Shown here in pieces: positions 49,066-59,866 of a stretch of 64,000 nucleotides of DNA. The DNA is from Pagrus major. Taxonomy: Eukaryota; Chordata; Actinopteri; Spariformes; Sparidae. Made by a program: the position numbers and the translations under genes. The stretch spans positions 17,198,660 through 17,262,659 of the forward strand of contig NC_133235.1 of the NCBI RefSeq assembly GCF_040436345.1. The letters are read 5' to 3'. A model generated the notes under the pieces. The model made no database searches. It was not told the DNA's origin and saw nothing but the letters and a program-made list of their open reading frames with translations. How positions within the stretch are numbered: the first letter of the stretch is position 1; every line of letters starts with the position of its first letter.

Positions 49066-51294
49066 ATGTTGATGTTTGTGATCAGCTTTGCCTCTCTGCT
49101 GTGCGCCGCCGCTGCACGGCCTTCACTCAACTACCTGGAGAATCACTTCGCCGCCGAGAACGAGTCAGAGGAAGTCCGCTCAGCTGCCATTAAGAGGCTT
49201 CTGGAGGTTTTTGGGATGGAGGACCCCCCTGCTATCCATGGACACAAGCAGCCACCTCAGTACATGCTTGATCTGTACAACACGGTGGCTGATGTGGACG
49301 GTGTGACCAAGGACCCGTATCTTCTGGAGGGGAATACTGTGCGCAGTTTCTTTGACAAATGTAAGATCAGATTTCTGTGCGCACACGTTTGCGTCTGCCT
49401 ACTATAGAATATGAATCATAGTCGCGTTTGTTGGTGTCTAATGATAAATATTTCCATTGCAGTGCGCAGTGAACAGGTGGAGTACAGGTTCAATTTGTCC
49501 ACGGTTGCCAGGACCGAGAAGATCCTCACTGCAGAGCTCCATCTTTTCAAACTGCGACCTCAGGCATCTCTGACATTCAACAGGCATCATTTCTGCCAGG
49601 TATGTACCATTAAATACAATAAACTGGTCAACTTGATGAATTAAAGTGGAATGCATGTCTCCTTTTTCATTCCTCTAACCCTCCGCCTCTTCTGTTTTCT
49701 TTCAGGTGAGTGTTTATCAGCTGCTTGACACCAGCAGGAACAACAACACACAAGAGAAGAAGCTGCTGTCTTCTCGACTCATCCCAGTCCACTCTACTGG
49801 TTGGGAAGTGTTCACCATCACACAAGCGGTAGGTATCCACTTCTCTTTAAGGCCTGTGTTAACTCCTAAAGGTGAAATCTGAACATTACTGCTTGAATTC
49901 TGTGTTTTAATCGACCAATGTGAATTTTCTTCATGAAGGTTCGCTCCTGGATGGTAGATGAAGGCAGTAACCTGGGGCTCCATGTGGTGCTTCGGACCCT
50001 GGGAGGAAGCCAGATGGATATGAAAATGATCCGCTTTGCTTCAGGGCGCAACCACCACCAGAGCAAACAGCCCATGTTGGTCCTGTTCACTGATGACGGC
50101 CGCCGCTCCACTTCTCTTGAAAGCTTAGGTGAGACTTTAATGCCATTTGATTGCACCCAGTGACAGTAGAAATACACAGTTCTGGTATTTATGTGGTCTT
50201 ACTCATGATGAGCAGGGGTGTAGATTAGAATTATGGGACCTAGGGTAGACCCTGGGTCCCCCAACCCTCCTTTATCTCTTCATCACTGTTACTCAATTTG
50301 TACATTTTATACTTTACAATCAATAACAAGATGTCTTTCTTAAGAAAGATCTGACATCTGATGCTGCTCAGCTACCAGAACCATGCTTTCGTCAGCTGTC
50401 TGCTGTTGAAAAAAATGTGTTTAAAGGTGCTATTTGTAAGAAAAGTTGATTTTTTGAGTTTTATTCCCAACTCGTCAAATACTGATTCATTGGGATTGTA
50501 GATCGGGCTGCCGCCATCCCAATGCGTCAGATTTTGACGAGTTGCAAAACCCAAAGCAGTTCACTCAAAAGTCAACTTTTCTTACAAATAGCACTTTTAA
50601 GTCATCTCGCTGCACTGTAACCCTAATTATTGCAGTCCGTCACAGTTAAAACAAAATTTGCTGTGTCATAGTCGTGAGACAGAAAGTTGATTTCAGTTTT
50701 TCAAGAGAAATGTGGGAAGAAAGAAAACAAATATTTAGAAAACAGAAGATCCCAAATGGTTCTTTCACTTGTGCCCCAATTCACCTGCACCACTTAGAAA
50801 AACTCTTACTCATAACACATACTGTATAAGATAATGTGATTTCTAACAAAAATCTCTTTCCTTCACCAGACCCAAACGATACCACTGCCACTTCCAGCCT
50901 CCTCCAGGCCCCCATGTCAGGCCCGTCCTCCCGCAGCGCCCGCTCTGTAGACTACAGCGAGGAGGAAGGTGTGTCTTCGCCCTGCCAGCGCATGCCCCTC
51001 TACGTCGACTTCGAGGAGATCGGCTGGTCGGGATGGATCGTGTCACCCCGGGGCTACAACGCTTACCACTGCAAAGGCTCCTGCCCCTTCCCCCTGGGTC
51101 AGAACATGAGGCCGACTAACCATGCCACCGTCCAGTCCATCATCAACGCCCTGAAGCTGATGAAAGGCATCGAGACGCCGTGCTGCGTGCCCGACAAGCT
51201 CTTCTCCATCAACTTGCTGTACTTTGACGACGATGAGAATGTGGTTCTGAAACAGTATAATGACATGGTGGCTGGAAGCTGTGGCTGCCACTGA
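49066..51294 (+). CDS. admp: anti-dorsalizing morphogenetic protein (BMP-like ligand)
   Basis: ADMP is a TGF-beta superfamily ligand made in the dorsal organizer. It signals through BMP receptors and lets the embryo self-regulate dorsoventral pattern by shuttling with Chordin. Coding exons are 49066-49360, 49463-49599, 49706-49828, 49939-50128 and 50870-51294, all in phase, giving 389 aa. The start is the ATG before LMFVISFASLLCAAAA, a signal peptide. The prodomain contains NYLENHFAA and WEVFTITQAV. A furin site RSAR (270-273) releases a 116-aa mature chain with all seven cysteines: SPC, HCKGSC, PCC and CGCH. WSGWIVSPRGYNAYHCKGSC is diagnostic of the BMP/ADMP clade. Intact. It lies just downstream of pinhead, the conserved order. 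Known to be absent from placental mammals. Confidence 0.96.
50421..50600. mobile_element. palindromic MITE, family A copy 3
   Basis: Starts TTAAAGGTGCTATTTGTAAG and ends TTACAAATAGCACTTTTAA, with TTAA on both sides and long inverted arms (AAAAGTTGATTTTTTGAG). It lies in the last intron of admp. It is the most complete of the three copies in the pinhead-admp locus. Confidence 0.85.
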
Positions 51295-51529
51295 CATCAG
51301 GTAGTCACTGGTGTTGGACTGCACAGATGTTCATAAAAATACAATCAGGGCCAACTGTCCTTTAAAACTCAATTGCAACTAATGAATAATGTGCAGAGTA
51401 CCATGTGTGGCATTGTAATATATGTAAATATCCATAAATTATAATATATGGCAGTGATGGAAGTGATATCCTGTGAGAGATGTAAATGTGTATATTTTAT
51501 GATTTCTGTTGTGAATTATTACAACAAAG

Positions 51530-51535
51530 AATAAA
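51530..51535 (+). terminator. admp: admp polyadenylation signal
   Basis: AATAAAAGATG follows 236 bases after the stop codon, a typical spacing for a short 3' UTR. Confidence 0.6.
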
Positions 51536-52192
51536 AGATGTAAACAAATGTAAGTTTAATGTGAATTTATTCTTAAAATACTTCATTTCAAGAACATCTG
51601 AAATAATGATGACAGAAGAACAAAATATTTAACTATCAGAACAATCCGTATGGTCACCAATCGGTCAGTGAGGGTGGTTTATTTGTTACCTTGTAATGAC
51701 AGGAATGAATCAACATTCACAATCCTTGAAATATATCCACAAGAAATGGTCAAAATGGAAGAATATTTACAATCTTTTAAAAAGATCACAGTTTCAATAA
51801 TTTGATTAAGAAGAAATGTTACCAACCACTTTCAAACTAAATAAATCCTCAGTCTCAAAAATCCATCTTCCTTGCAGTTCTGTTATCGCTTAAACTTTGT
51901 CGTTCAGGAGGACAGACAACTTCATGTCGACATGAAGGTACTATGTACTAAGGTTGTGAGGGTGTATTCATCCGTGAGGTCACAGTTTGCCACAAATAGC
52001 TGCACATCTGTGGAATTTATCATAAAAAACTTGAGATCCTGCTCAAACTTTTTGAAACAAACTTTTGTTTTCTTCAAACCGCCAGATCTATTCACACAAA
52101 ATACACCTGTTGTATTTTGAAAATATATTCCAAATATATGACATGTATTTTCTAACCATAACTATCTCTAATGAGGAAGGGATCTAAATTAT

Positions 52193-52502
52193 TTAAAGCA
52201 ACATTATGTAACTGTTCTACCTTAATCTAACTTCAAAATCATGTTGATGGTACAGTGTCTTGTAATGGGGTGAATGTTGTCTCCGCCCCCCATCACTTGT
52301 TTCTGCTCAATGTAACTTCAGTGAGAGGGTAGGATCACAGCGTTACAGACATGTTTACTTCAAGATAGTTCGCACATACATTACGTCTGACAAGTTGTTA
52401 CAGACCTGGGATTTGTATTAATGACAGTGATGTTGCACTCAAAGAACTGTGGGGGGCGCCAAATCGCACAAAATGCCAATTTCTACATAATGTTGCTTTT
52501 AA
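52193..52502. mobile_element. TTAA-flanked MITE, family B
   Basis: The left end is TTAAAGCAACATTATGTAAC and the right end TACATAATGTTGCTTTTAA, giving well-matched inverted ends of about 17 bases with TTAA at both borders. The 310-bp interior has no coding frame. It sits between the converging admp and SLC1 genes, beside the 3' end of the latter. Confidence 0.8.
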
Positions 52503-52731
52503 GTACAGTAACTAGCTATCTTTTCTATAACACGGACTGTATTTAATACCACATCGGAGTAGAGGTAGTTATTATTGTATATTAAAAGTAATTTGAGATA
52601 TATCTGTACGGGCACCATCATGTATTTCCTAAACATTCATTTTGCTTGCATCAAAAGACAAAACAAAAAATTAAACAAAACTCTACAGTGACTGAGGAAT
52701 AGTAAGGAGGGGTGCTCTCTGGTATTGCGTC

Positions 52732-55700
52732 TCAGTTGAAAGTTGTCACTCTGTTCTCTGCCACAAAACACTCTTCTGTAGAGCTTGGGCTCTCCAGCTC
52801 GTGTTTGGAGAGATGCTGCACCACACACACACCGATACAGTCACCAAACACATTGGTGGTGGTCCTCAGACGATCTCTATCAACAAACACACAGGAAGTT
52901 CTGAGGTAAGGAACTTGACGTGACCACAACCAAAAACAAAGTTAAGAAGTCTAATGTGTGACAGCAAACAATCCAGCAAAATTGCATGATATGCAAATCT
53001 ACAGCAGATTGTACAATGTTAGCAGCACGTGTGAAGACTCATCTTTTAAATCAGTTTGCTGAAGTCACGTGAACATGACTGGTTGCTCCCAGTATGCTCA
53101 CAAACAAACAGACACACACTTACAGCATCCAGTCAACTGTGATGATGAACGAAATGCTTTCAAGGGGCAGTCCAACTGATGTCAACACTATCGCCATGGT
53201 TACAATGCCGCCCTGTGGGATTCCCGTGGCCCCGATAGCGGCCACTGTGGCTGTGATACTGGAATCACATACAACAAAAAGGGTTTTGTTTATAAATGGG
53301 ACAAAAAAAAATGTAAGCAACCTAAAAATGACACAAATGAATGAAAGTGAATTAAATGAACTATGAAAAACCACTTACCCAGAGACTAATACTTAAAGGT
53401 TCCATATTATGTTCATTTTCAGTTCACACGGTTATTTTGGCTGTCTATTAGAACATTTTTACATGCCTTAATGTCAATAAAACACATTATTTTACTTATA
53501 CTGGTCATTGCTGCAGTACCGCTTGAGGGCCTGTCTCTTTAAGGCATCTTGAAAAGTCCCACTACATATTATTAGTTGTTTCCTTGCCAAGATTTAGTTG
53601 TAAAGATTGATAACACTTTTATGTAGGGGCTGCGACAACCAGCACAAAGTTAGCTTAGTTTAGCAGCCAGGTGAATATGTGATCATTTTTTTATTAGTAT
53701 TATTTTCAGCAGTTGGAACTGATTCTTTGACCTTTAGCATGAAGCTTTAGGGCCCTGTCACACCAAACCGAAACCAAAGAACTATTGGCAAAGAAAGCCA
53801 ACTGTAGCGTTGCCTCACTTCGCCTGTGTCTCAGCCAAAAAGCTGCACATTAACACACAACGACTACAGCTAACGGCCAACTAGCTTGTATGTCCTGCAT
53901 GTGAGGAGGTAACTCTATACCAGGTGACAGTAGTCTGTGTTTGTCATTCATTAAGTGAAACAGTAACGATAAAGCGACGTTTGCCTATCATTTTCACACC
54001 ACTCTCACTCACTCTATAGCAACTTCTAATCAAGCATTTTCGTAAATTTTTCCGATTCTCTTCTCATGCACTGATTTGCTTAGCTGAACAGCCAATCAGA
54101 GTGACATCTCTTGAAGATTCTACTTGCTAAATCAGCTGGAAAGCTTTAAAACGTTTTTTAGATCCTCTACTTTCTGATGTTTATGTAGTTTTTAAAGATG
54201 TAGCATTAGAACATGTGTACAGTCTGCATTTCATCATACCTAATGATGATGATTTGACCCAGATTGAGCTCCATATTATGAACTTGGGCGATGAATATGG
54301 AAGCTACTGCCTCGTAAAGCGCTGTGCCGTCCATGGTCATCGTGGCCCCTACAGGCACCATGAAGCGTGTAATCCGTTTGTCCATGTTTAGATTTCGCTC
54401 CAGACAGCGTAAGGTGATGGGTATGGTCACAGAACTGGAATAAAAAAAATCACATTTATGTAATACAGACTATATTTTCTTAGGCCAGGTCCATCTTTAC
54501 TTAAATGTGTGTACTGTAGCCTGTAAACAACAATGAAAGTGAAACCCACCTGGATGAGGTCCCAAAGGCAGTGGTGAGAGGCTCGAGTAGACCAACCACT
54601 AACTTGAAGGGGTTCTTGCGTGTGAAGATGATATAGATGAGGGGCAGGGTGAAGAAGCAGTGGATTAGTAGGCCAGTGATCACAGTCAGAGAATACATGG
54701 CAAGCTGCAGACCAATAACTCCAATGTCTTTCAGCTGCAAAATCTGTCCTCCAACCAAGAAGACAATCGCCACCGGGGAATACCTGTGGGATTCAGCAAA
54801 GGCAGCATATATTTCAAAGACTAATACATTTTGCTACTGTGTTGCAACACAGGGTCAACATGTTATAATCTACATTTTCATGTAGAAGCTTCTTGTTCTT
54901 ACCAGATGACTATGCTGATAAGATGGATGACGGCTTTATTCAGGCAGTCAACAAAGTTCCTCACAGGTTTTCCCTCATTCTCCATATAGCCCAGGATGAG
55001 GCCAAAGGCGATGCAGAGGACCAATAAACCCAAAATATTGACCCCGTCCGAGGTGCCTGACATCGGAACCGTGTCATCTATAGGGGTCCCAGTAGTGCCG
55101 TTACAGGTCATGATAACAACCAATCATATTAAATAAAATTAATCGGTCACAGTCACATGAAGGGACACAGAAAGTCCTAGTGTACTCACTTGTCTGATTG
55201 ATTTTGGAATAAACAGTTTTATACTGGAAAAAAAAGAAGAACTGTTAACAACTACCATAATGGAAAAAAAAACAAAAAAGGTTTCATGATTGTATCTTAC
55301 ATGATTGTGGCACTATTGCATTGTCAAATGCAGATTAACAAACTGAAAATATTAGCAGCTGACACTGTCAGGGATGCTAAAGAAACCATGACCGCTGCAG
55401 ATCTCACCTGTCTGAAACAGGCAGCCACCAGATTCGGGGGAAACATGTTTCTGCAAAGCAAAAACATTGAGTAAGCTTTGATTGAATGCTGACATGTGAT
55501 TGAGTGGATTGTTCCTTTTTGATAGAGAGACCTGATCAGATCCAGAAAGGCATCCACAGTCTGCACAGCCCTCACATGACCACCAGAGGACGGTGATGTG
55601 TCTCTGGGTGATTTCCCCGGCTGGATAAGAACAACTAGGATGATGCCTGTGGACACAGCCATGATGGTAGTCATTGTGTAATAGCAGAGAGCCCGAAGTC

Positions 55701-57201
55701 CAACTTTCCCATAAGACTTCCTGTCCACAGATGCCATGCCTGTGACAAAAAGAAGGCAACACTTTAACATAACTCCATGTATGTCGAATAGCAATGTCAC
55801 AGTTTGGAGAAATTATATATTTAAAATAAAATATATAAAATTAGTTGTAAAATAATATGCATTAAACTGTTATATATGACAACTCTCTCAAAATAAAAAA
55901 AATACCACTAGAAATAGAAATATATAAAGATGCATGCCTCATAGTAAACTAGGACTACAGTGTAGATAACATTGAGTAATAGGGTTAAATAACAAAAATA
56001 AGCTTTAAGCGACAGTTGCCCCCAAAATTACAAAAACAAATATGTAGTGCTGTTTATCCATCTAGATTGTTTTGGTTTGAGTTGCTGCATTTTGGAGGTA
56101 TGACCTATTTCATGTAGTGGCTAACTAACTAAGCTAACTAAGAAGACAGCTCAGCCTAGGAGGATGCCATTAAGGTTTACATTATGGGCGATATAGTTGT
56201 CAGGTACAGTTTGGTAGAAAGAAAATATGTTCTTCATAAAACCTGTACACAACAAGGTCTGTGGATTATCTCGATCAATTCCCCATCCTAAAACTCTGCA
56301 ACTCACACCACAACAATCAAGATGGATAAATGGCACTAGAGGTAGGAAGAAAGATGTGCCATTAAATCTGCGATGGTTTAGGGCATTTTTCCCAACACAT
56401 CAAACAATGCTAATCGTGTGCACAGTGGCATGTGTGGGATCTAACCTGAAATCACAGAGGTGGTGACGAGAGGAAGCACCAACATCTGTAGCATTTGCAA
56501 AAACATCTCTCCAGGAAAAGTGAAGTATTTTACATCTCTGGCTGTCATCTTACTGGACTGCAGAGCAAAACCCAGGCCAATCCCTCGCAGAAACACAGAC
56601 AAAGGTCAACATATCACTGTGTCTATCAAATGTTAAACACGCTCTGTTTCATGCAGAGAAAATGACAAATGCAGTAAAATCAAAACAAAAAATACTGCAG
56701 GAATAATATCATTATGCTAACAAAAACAGGTGCAGTCTGTCTTCATTATGGCACCTGCAACTCAGTTAGAGTAATCCACTAAATGCAGAAAGAGACATAC
56801 ATGACAGACAGGACAACAGTATCAACCACAGCTTGTTAGGTACATTCCTGACGTACTGACTGCTGGCATGACATGAAACCTAACAACATGAGTTAGCATT
56901 CAAGAGCCATCATTAAAAAATGCTGAGATTAAAAGATTAAAAGACGTACTGTGTCAGAGAAATCAATGAAAACAGCTGACAGTAGTTCATAAAGAGACTT
57001 ACCGATGAAAATAGCAGCTGTCGTGAGAAGAACAAAAGCATTTCTCCTGAGAAAACCTTTAATATTACATTTATTCTGGTGTAAAGACTCCAAACTCGAG
57101 GACTCTGAAGGCTCCTGGCATGTCTCGGTATTGTGGACATCTGCAATGTCCACTGTGCTTAGCTTATACAAACCATTAGAGGTGAGATGCATCTCCTTCA
57201 T
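52732..57201 (-). CDS. excitatory amino acid transporter (SLC1 family)
   Basis: A plasma-membrane transporter that takes up glutamate with sodium and protons and returns potassium. Coding exons (transcript order) are 57201-57003, 56583-56446, 55739-55532, 55450-55408, 55223-55190, 55077-54903, 54783-54550, 54434-54240, 53258-53124 and 52876-52732, all in phase, giving 501 aa. Motifs are [26 protein letters not shown] (TM3), [12 protein letters not shown], the HP1 loop GTSSSSVTIP, TM7 [13 protein letters not shown]2 GATGIPQGG, and TM8 [16 protein letters not shown] with the substrate Arg and Asp. The TM4 loop is short and has one likely glycosylation site (NQT or NDT). TM7 normally reads NMDGT, so Thr377 replaces a sodium-binding Asn. 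The C-terminus with HLSKHELES suggests closeness to EAAT1/EAAT4 or to the fish-only slc1a8/slc1a9 members. The paralogue is not settled. Confidence 0.94.
53393..53760 (+). repeat. fragment of a TTAA-type repeat (TTCCATATTATG family)
   Basis: Starts TTAAAGGTTCCATATTATGT and continues with phrases such as TCTCTTTAAGGCATCTTGAA known from a high-copy fish element. No matching right end was found, so the copy is truncated. It lies in an intron of the SLC1 gene. A second fragment, beginning GGGCCCTGTCACACCAAACC near 53752, may be another element. Confidence 0.45.
55995..56350 (+). repeat. interspersed repeat common in fish genomes
   Basis: ATTACAAAAACAAATATGTA, CATCTAGATTGTTTTGGTTT, GGTCTGTGGATTATCTCGAT and GATGGATAAATGGCACTAGA match segments of a familiar dispersed fish repeat, here rearranged. 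It occupies an intron of the SLC1 gene and contains no exon. Confidence 0.5.
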
Positions 57202-58340
57202 GCTTCATGCAATGTCACAATATAAACTGCAAGAGAAGACAGAAAGGACATTTATCCTCTCGATAGGGCATTACAAAATATGCCTTTTTATGACAACTAT
57301 CCAAAGTAGTGTAAAATCTTGAAAAGGGAGGAAAAGAACAGAATTTACTGTATTTAGTGAAATAAGGTACAATGGTACACTCTATTCAACATGAAAATGG
57401 TTAGAAAGTAAAACAAATGAAGCGAGCCTACAGAAAAGAAATCCCCTTTTCATTTCCTATCAGCCCCAGTGAAGAAATCATTGAATCAAACCTTTTAAAG
57501 ACTGGAAAGGTCCAGATGATTCCCTCTTGCCACAAGTCTGGGTTTTGTGTAAGCTCAACACTAATATTCTTCTTTGAACCTATTTTCTATTCCTCCCATT
57601 CCCTCGAGCCACAAGTTTGTCTAACAGGAAGCACTGGATATTTCATGTTAAAGAAAGCACACATTTGGAAGTAGCACTGCTGTTTGACTTCTGGCCATGG
57701 TTCAACTTTTCAGGAGGAAAAGTATGCTAACAAACATGACTTTGTAAGTCATATCCTTGTTAGAGAGTTGACTCAGGAATATAAACCCTCCAGGCAGGGA
57801 GCAAACAAAGGTGGAGGCTGCTGGAGGAGAGGAATCTTGCAAAACAGCAGCAAAGCACACATCGACTTAATTCTCTTTATTCTAAATGTACTGTAAGCCT
57901 TTAAAGGTATATCAGGTGCGTCAGTTAGGTGTGCAGGATGGGGTAGGATAGCTGCGAGCTGACACAGCAAATGACATAACTGATTCCAGTACTTATAAAG
58001 GCACATTTTTAGAGGCCTGAAGAGGTGAAAGTATCTGATGTTTCCAACCATATCGCCAACCCCTGGACTACGATTAAGTCGCCAACATTTTTAAAACTCT
58101 TGCTTCCTACAAAATCTGAGCATGGCTTTCTTAAGAGCATGGCTTTCTTAAGGTTTGGGAAAGGTTGTCGTCATGGAAAAATTGTGGGTAAAGTTTTGTT
58201 CGGGTTAGGCAACTAAAACACTCAGTTAACATTGGGGCAAGATTGTGTTTGCTGTAAATAAAATGGCAAAGATTAATTGCAGAAGAGGAAAGTTGGACTA
58301 TGTCGACCTCCACTCCATGATTTTCTGCTTTCTGAACATT
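57202..58340. other. intergenic between the SLC1 gene and cib3, nothing recognised
   Basis: This holds the presumed promoter and 5' UTR of the SLC1 gene. No TATA box or further exon was recognised. Short open frames on both strands lack motifs. Confidence 0.45.
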
Positions 58341-58344
58341 TGAA

Positions 58345-59060
58345 GCACCAACAGGTGAAGTGAATGACATTGATCATCTCGTTACAATGCAATGCTGTTC
58401 GGGAAACCCAGAGTCCTGTTTACTTGACAAACACTTCTGCAGATCAAGTACATCCCTCCAAGGCAATGACAGCCCCTAATGACATCGTCCCCCACAGCAG
58501 GACAATCAGCTTACACATCGCAATAAATGCTCATGGATGGCCAAAGGAACGTGATGAGGAGCTTAAGATGTCAACCTGGCCTTCAAATTCCTCAGATTCC
58601 AATACGATCGAGCATCTTTGGGACGTACCGGAACAAGTCTAATCCATGGAGGGCCAACCGTGGATCGGCCTTGGCTCTGATTCATTGAGACATGGAAACA
58701 GGCCCTCTGGTGGCGGATCCTTTGAGTCCTGTGGGTTGTGAAGTGGGGCCTCCATGGATCTATGCCTGACTGGGCTGGGATCTGGGGAATATGTAGATCA
58801 GGCCTTGTGCTCTTTGTCATGTTTCTGGGATATTCCTGATCAGTTTTTGCTGTGTGGCGGGGCACACTGTCCCGCTTAAGTCACTGCAATTAGAGAATGC
58901 TGTTACAATGAGGGGGTGTACTTGGTGTGAAACAGTGTTTGGTGCATTTTCAAATGGTGTCCACATGAATGCCAACACCCAGCAGGGTTTCCCAGCACAA
59001 CATTGCACTGTAGTGGTTATTCACTTCACCTGTTAGTCCTCTTAATGCTGTGGCTGATTG
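58345..59060. mobile_element. two broken Tc1/mariner-like transposon copies in inverted orientation
   Basis: The left end (CACCAACAGGTGAAGTGAAT) and right end (TATTCACTTCACCTGTTAGT) are inverted repeats of each other. A plus-strand piece at about 58440-58650 encodes the end of a transposase catalytic domain (WPSNSSDSNTIEHLWD, equivalent to the usual SPDLNPIEHLW). A minus-strand piece at about 58790-59010 encodes the preceding region (GKPCWVLAFMW, PLIVTAF). Both are decayed and internally deleted; the transposase is non-functional. The 58650-58790 join is rearranged sequence. Confidence 0.7.
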
Positions 59061-59866
59061 CTATATACAGTATGTTACTCCCTGCATTAGTACTTTGGAC
59101 ATAAATCATGAGATAAGCATTTGTCCAATATAGAAATAATTCCTTTATGCTGGAAGACACATTTCAAGAGGAAAAAAAGTTATGTTGTGTCACAGGAGTG
59201 TTACATTTTTAGTGTCCCCCAGTGGGTCCCAACTGACAGAGAGCGCCCTGACTACTCTATGTGGGATTTTACATAAATCCTTTTTTTTTTTGTCACTTAA
59301 ACCACTAATTGTTCTACTTAATGTCTGTTATTCTAAATTATGATAGCAGGATAAAAGGCAATGTTTGATTTGATGCTTTCCCCTACATTTTCAAGTTTAG
59401 TTTAGCTCAGCAATGTAACACCTGAACTAAAAGTGAAACTGAAAATGTATTCAATAACCAGATAAATAGCCCATAATCTAGTTCTCAGCTGAAACAAAAC
59501 GTGTCTCGCATCAAAAAGTCTATTTGCCGGCTACAAAACCCTGTCTCTAAAGAGTGTAACCTGAGCGGTGACCGAGGCGTTGGCCATAGAGTGGCACTAA
59601 AGGGGGTTGATACCACTTGGCATGATGCTGGACGACAGCCCTTATTCATTGTCAGAGGGGCTGCTATTCACAATGGAGAAAACGATGAAATGCTGCCATT
59701 ATAATGGGGACCAAAGGGCCCTGTGGCAGCCCGACACCTGATCTCCTCTTTGGCTCTGGCTTCCTTTTGTCCCAGTATTTCATATCTGACATATCCACAC
59801 ACCCTAAAAAAGCCGTGGATATTGGAGCAGCGATGGACCTGAGGCTTGGTGTTTGCGTGCTCAGAC

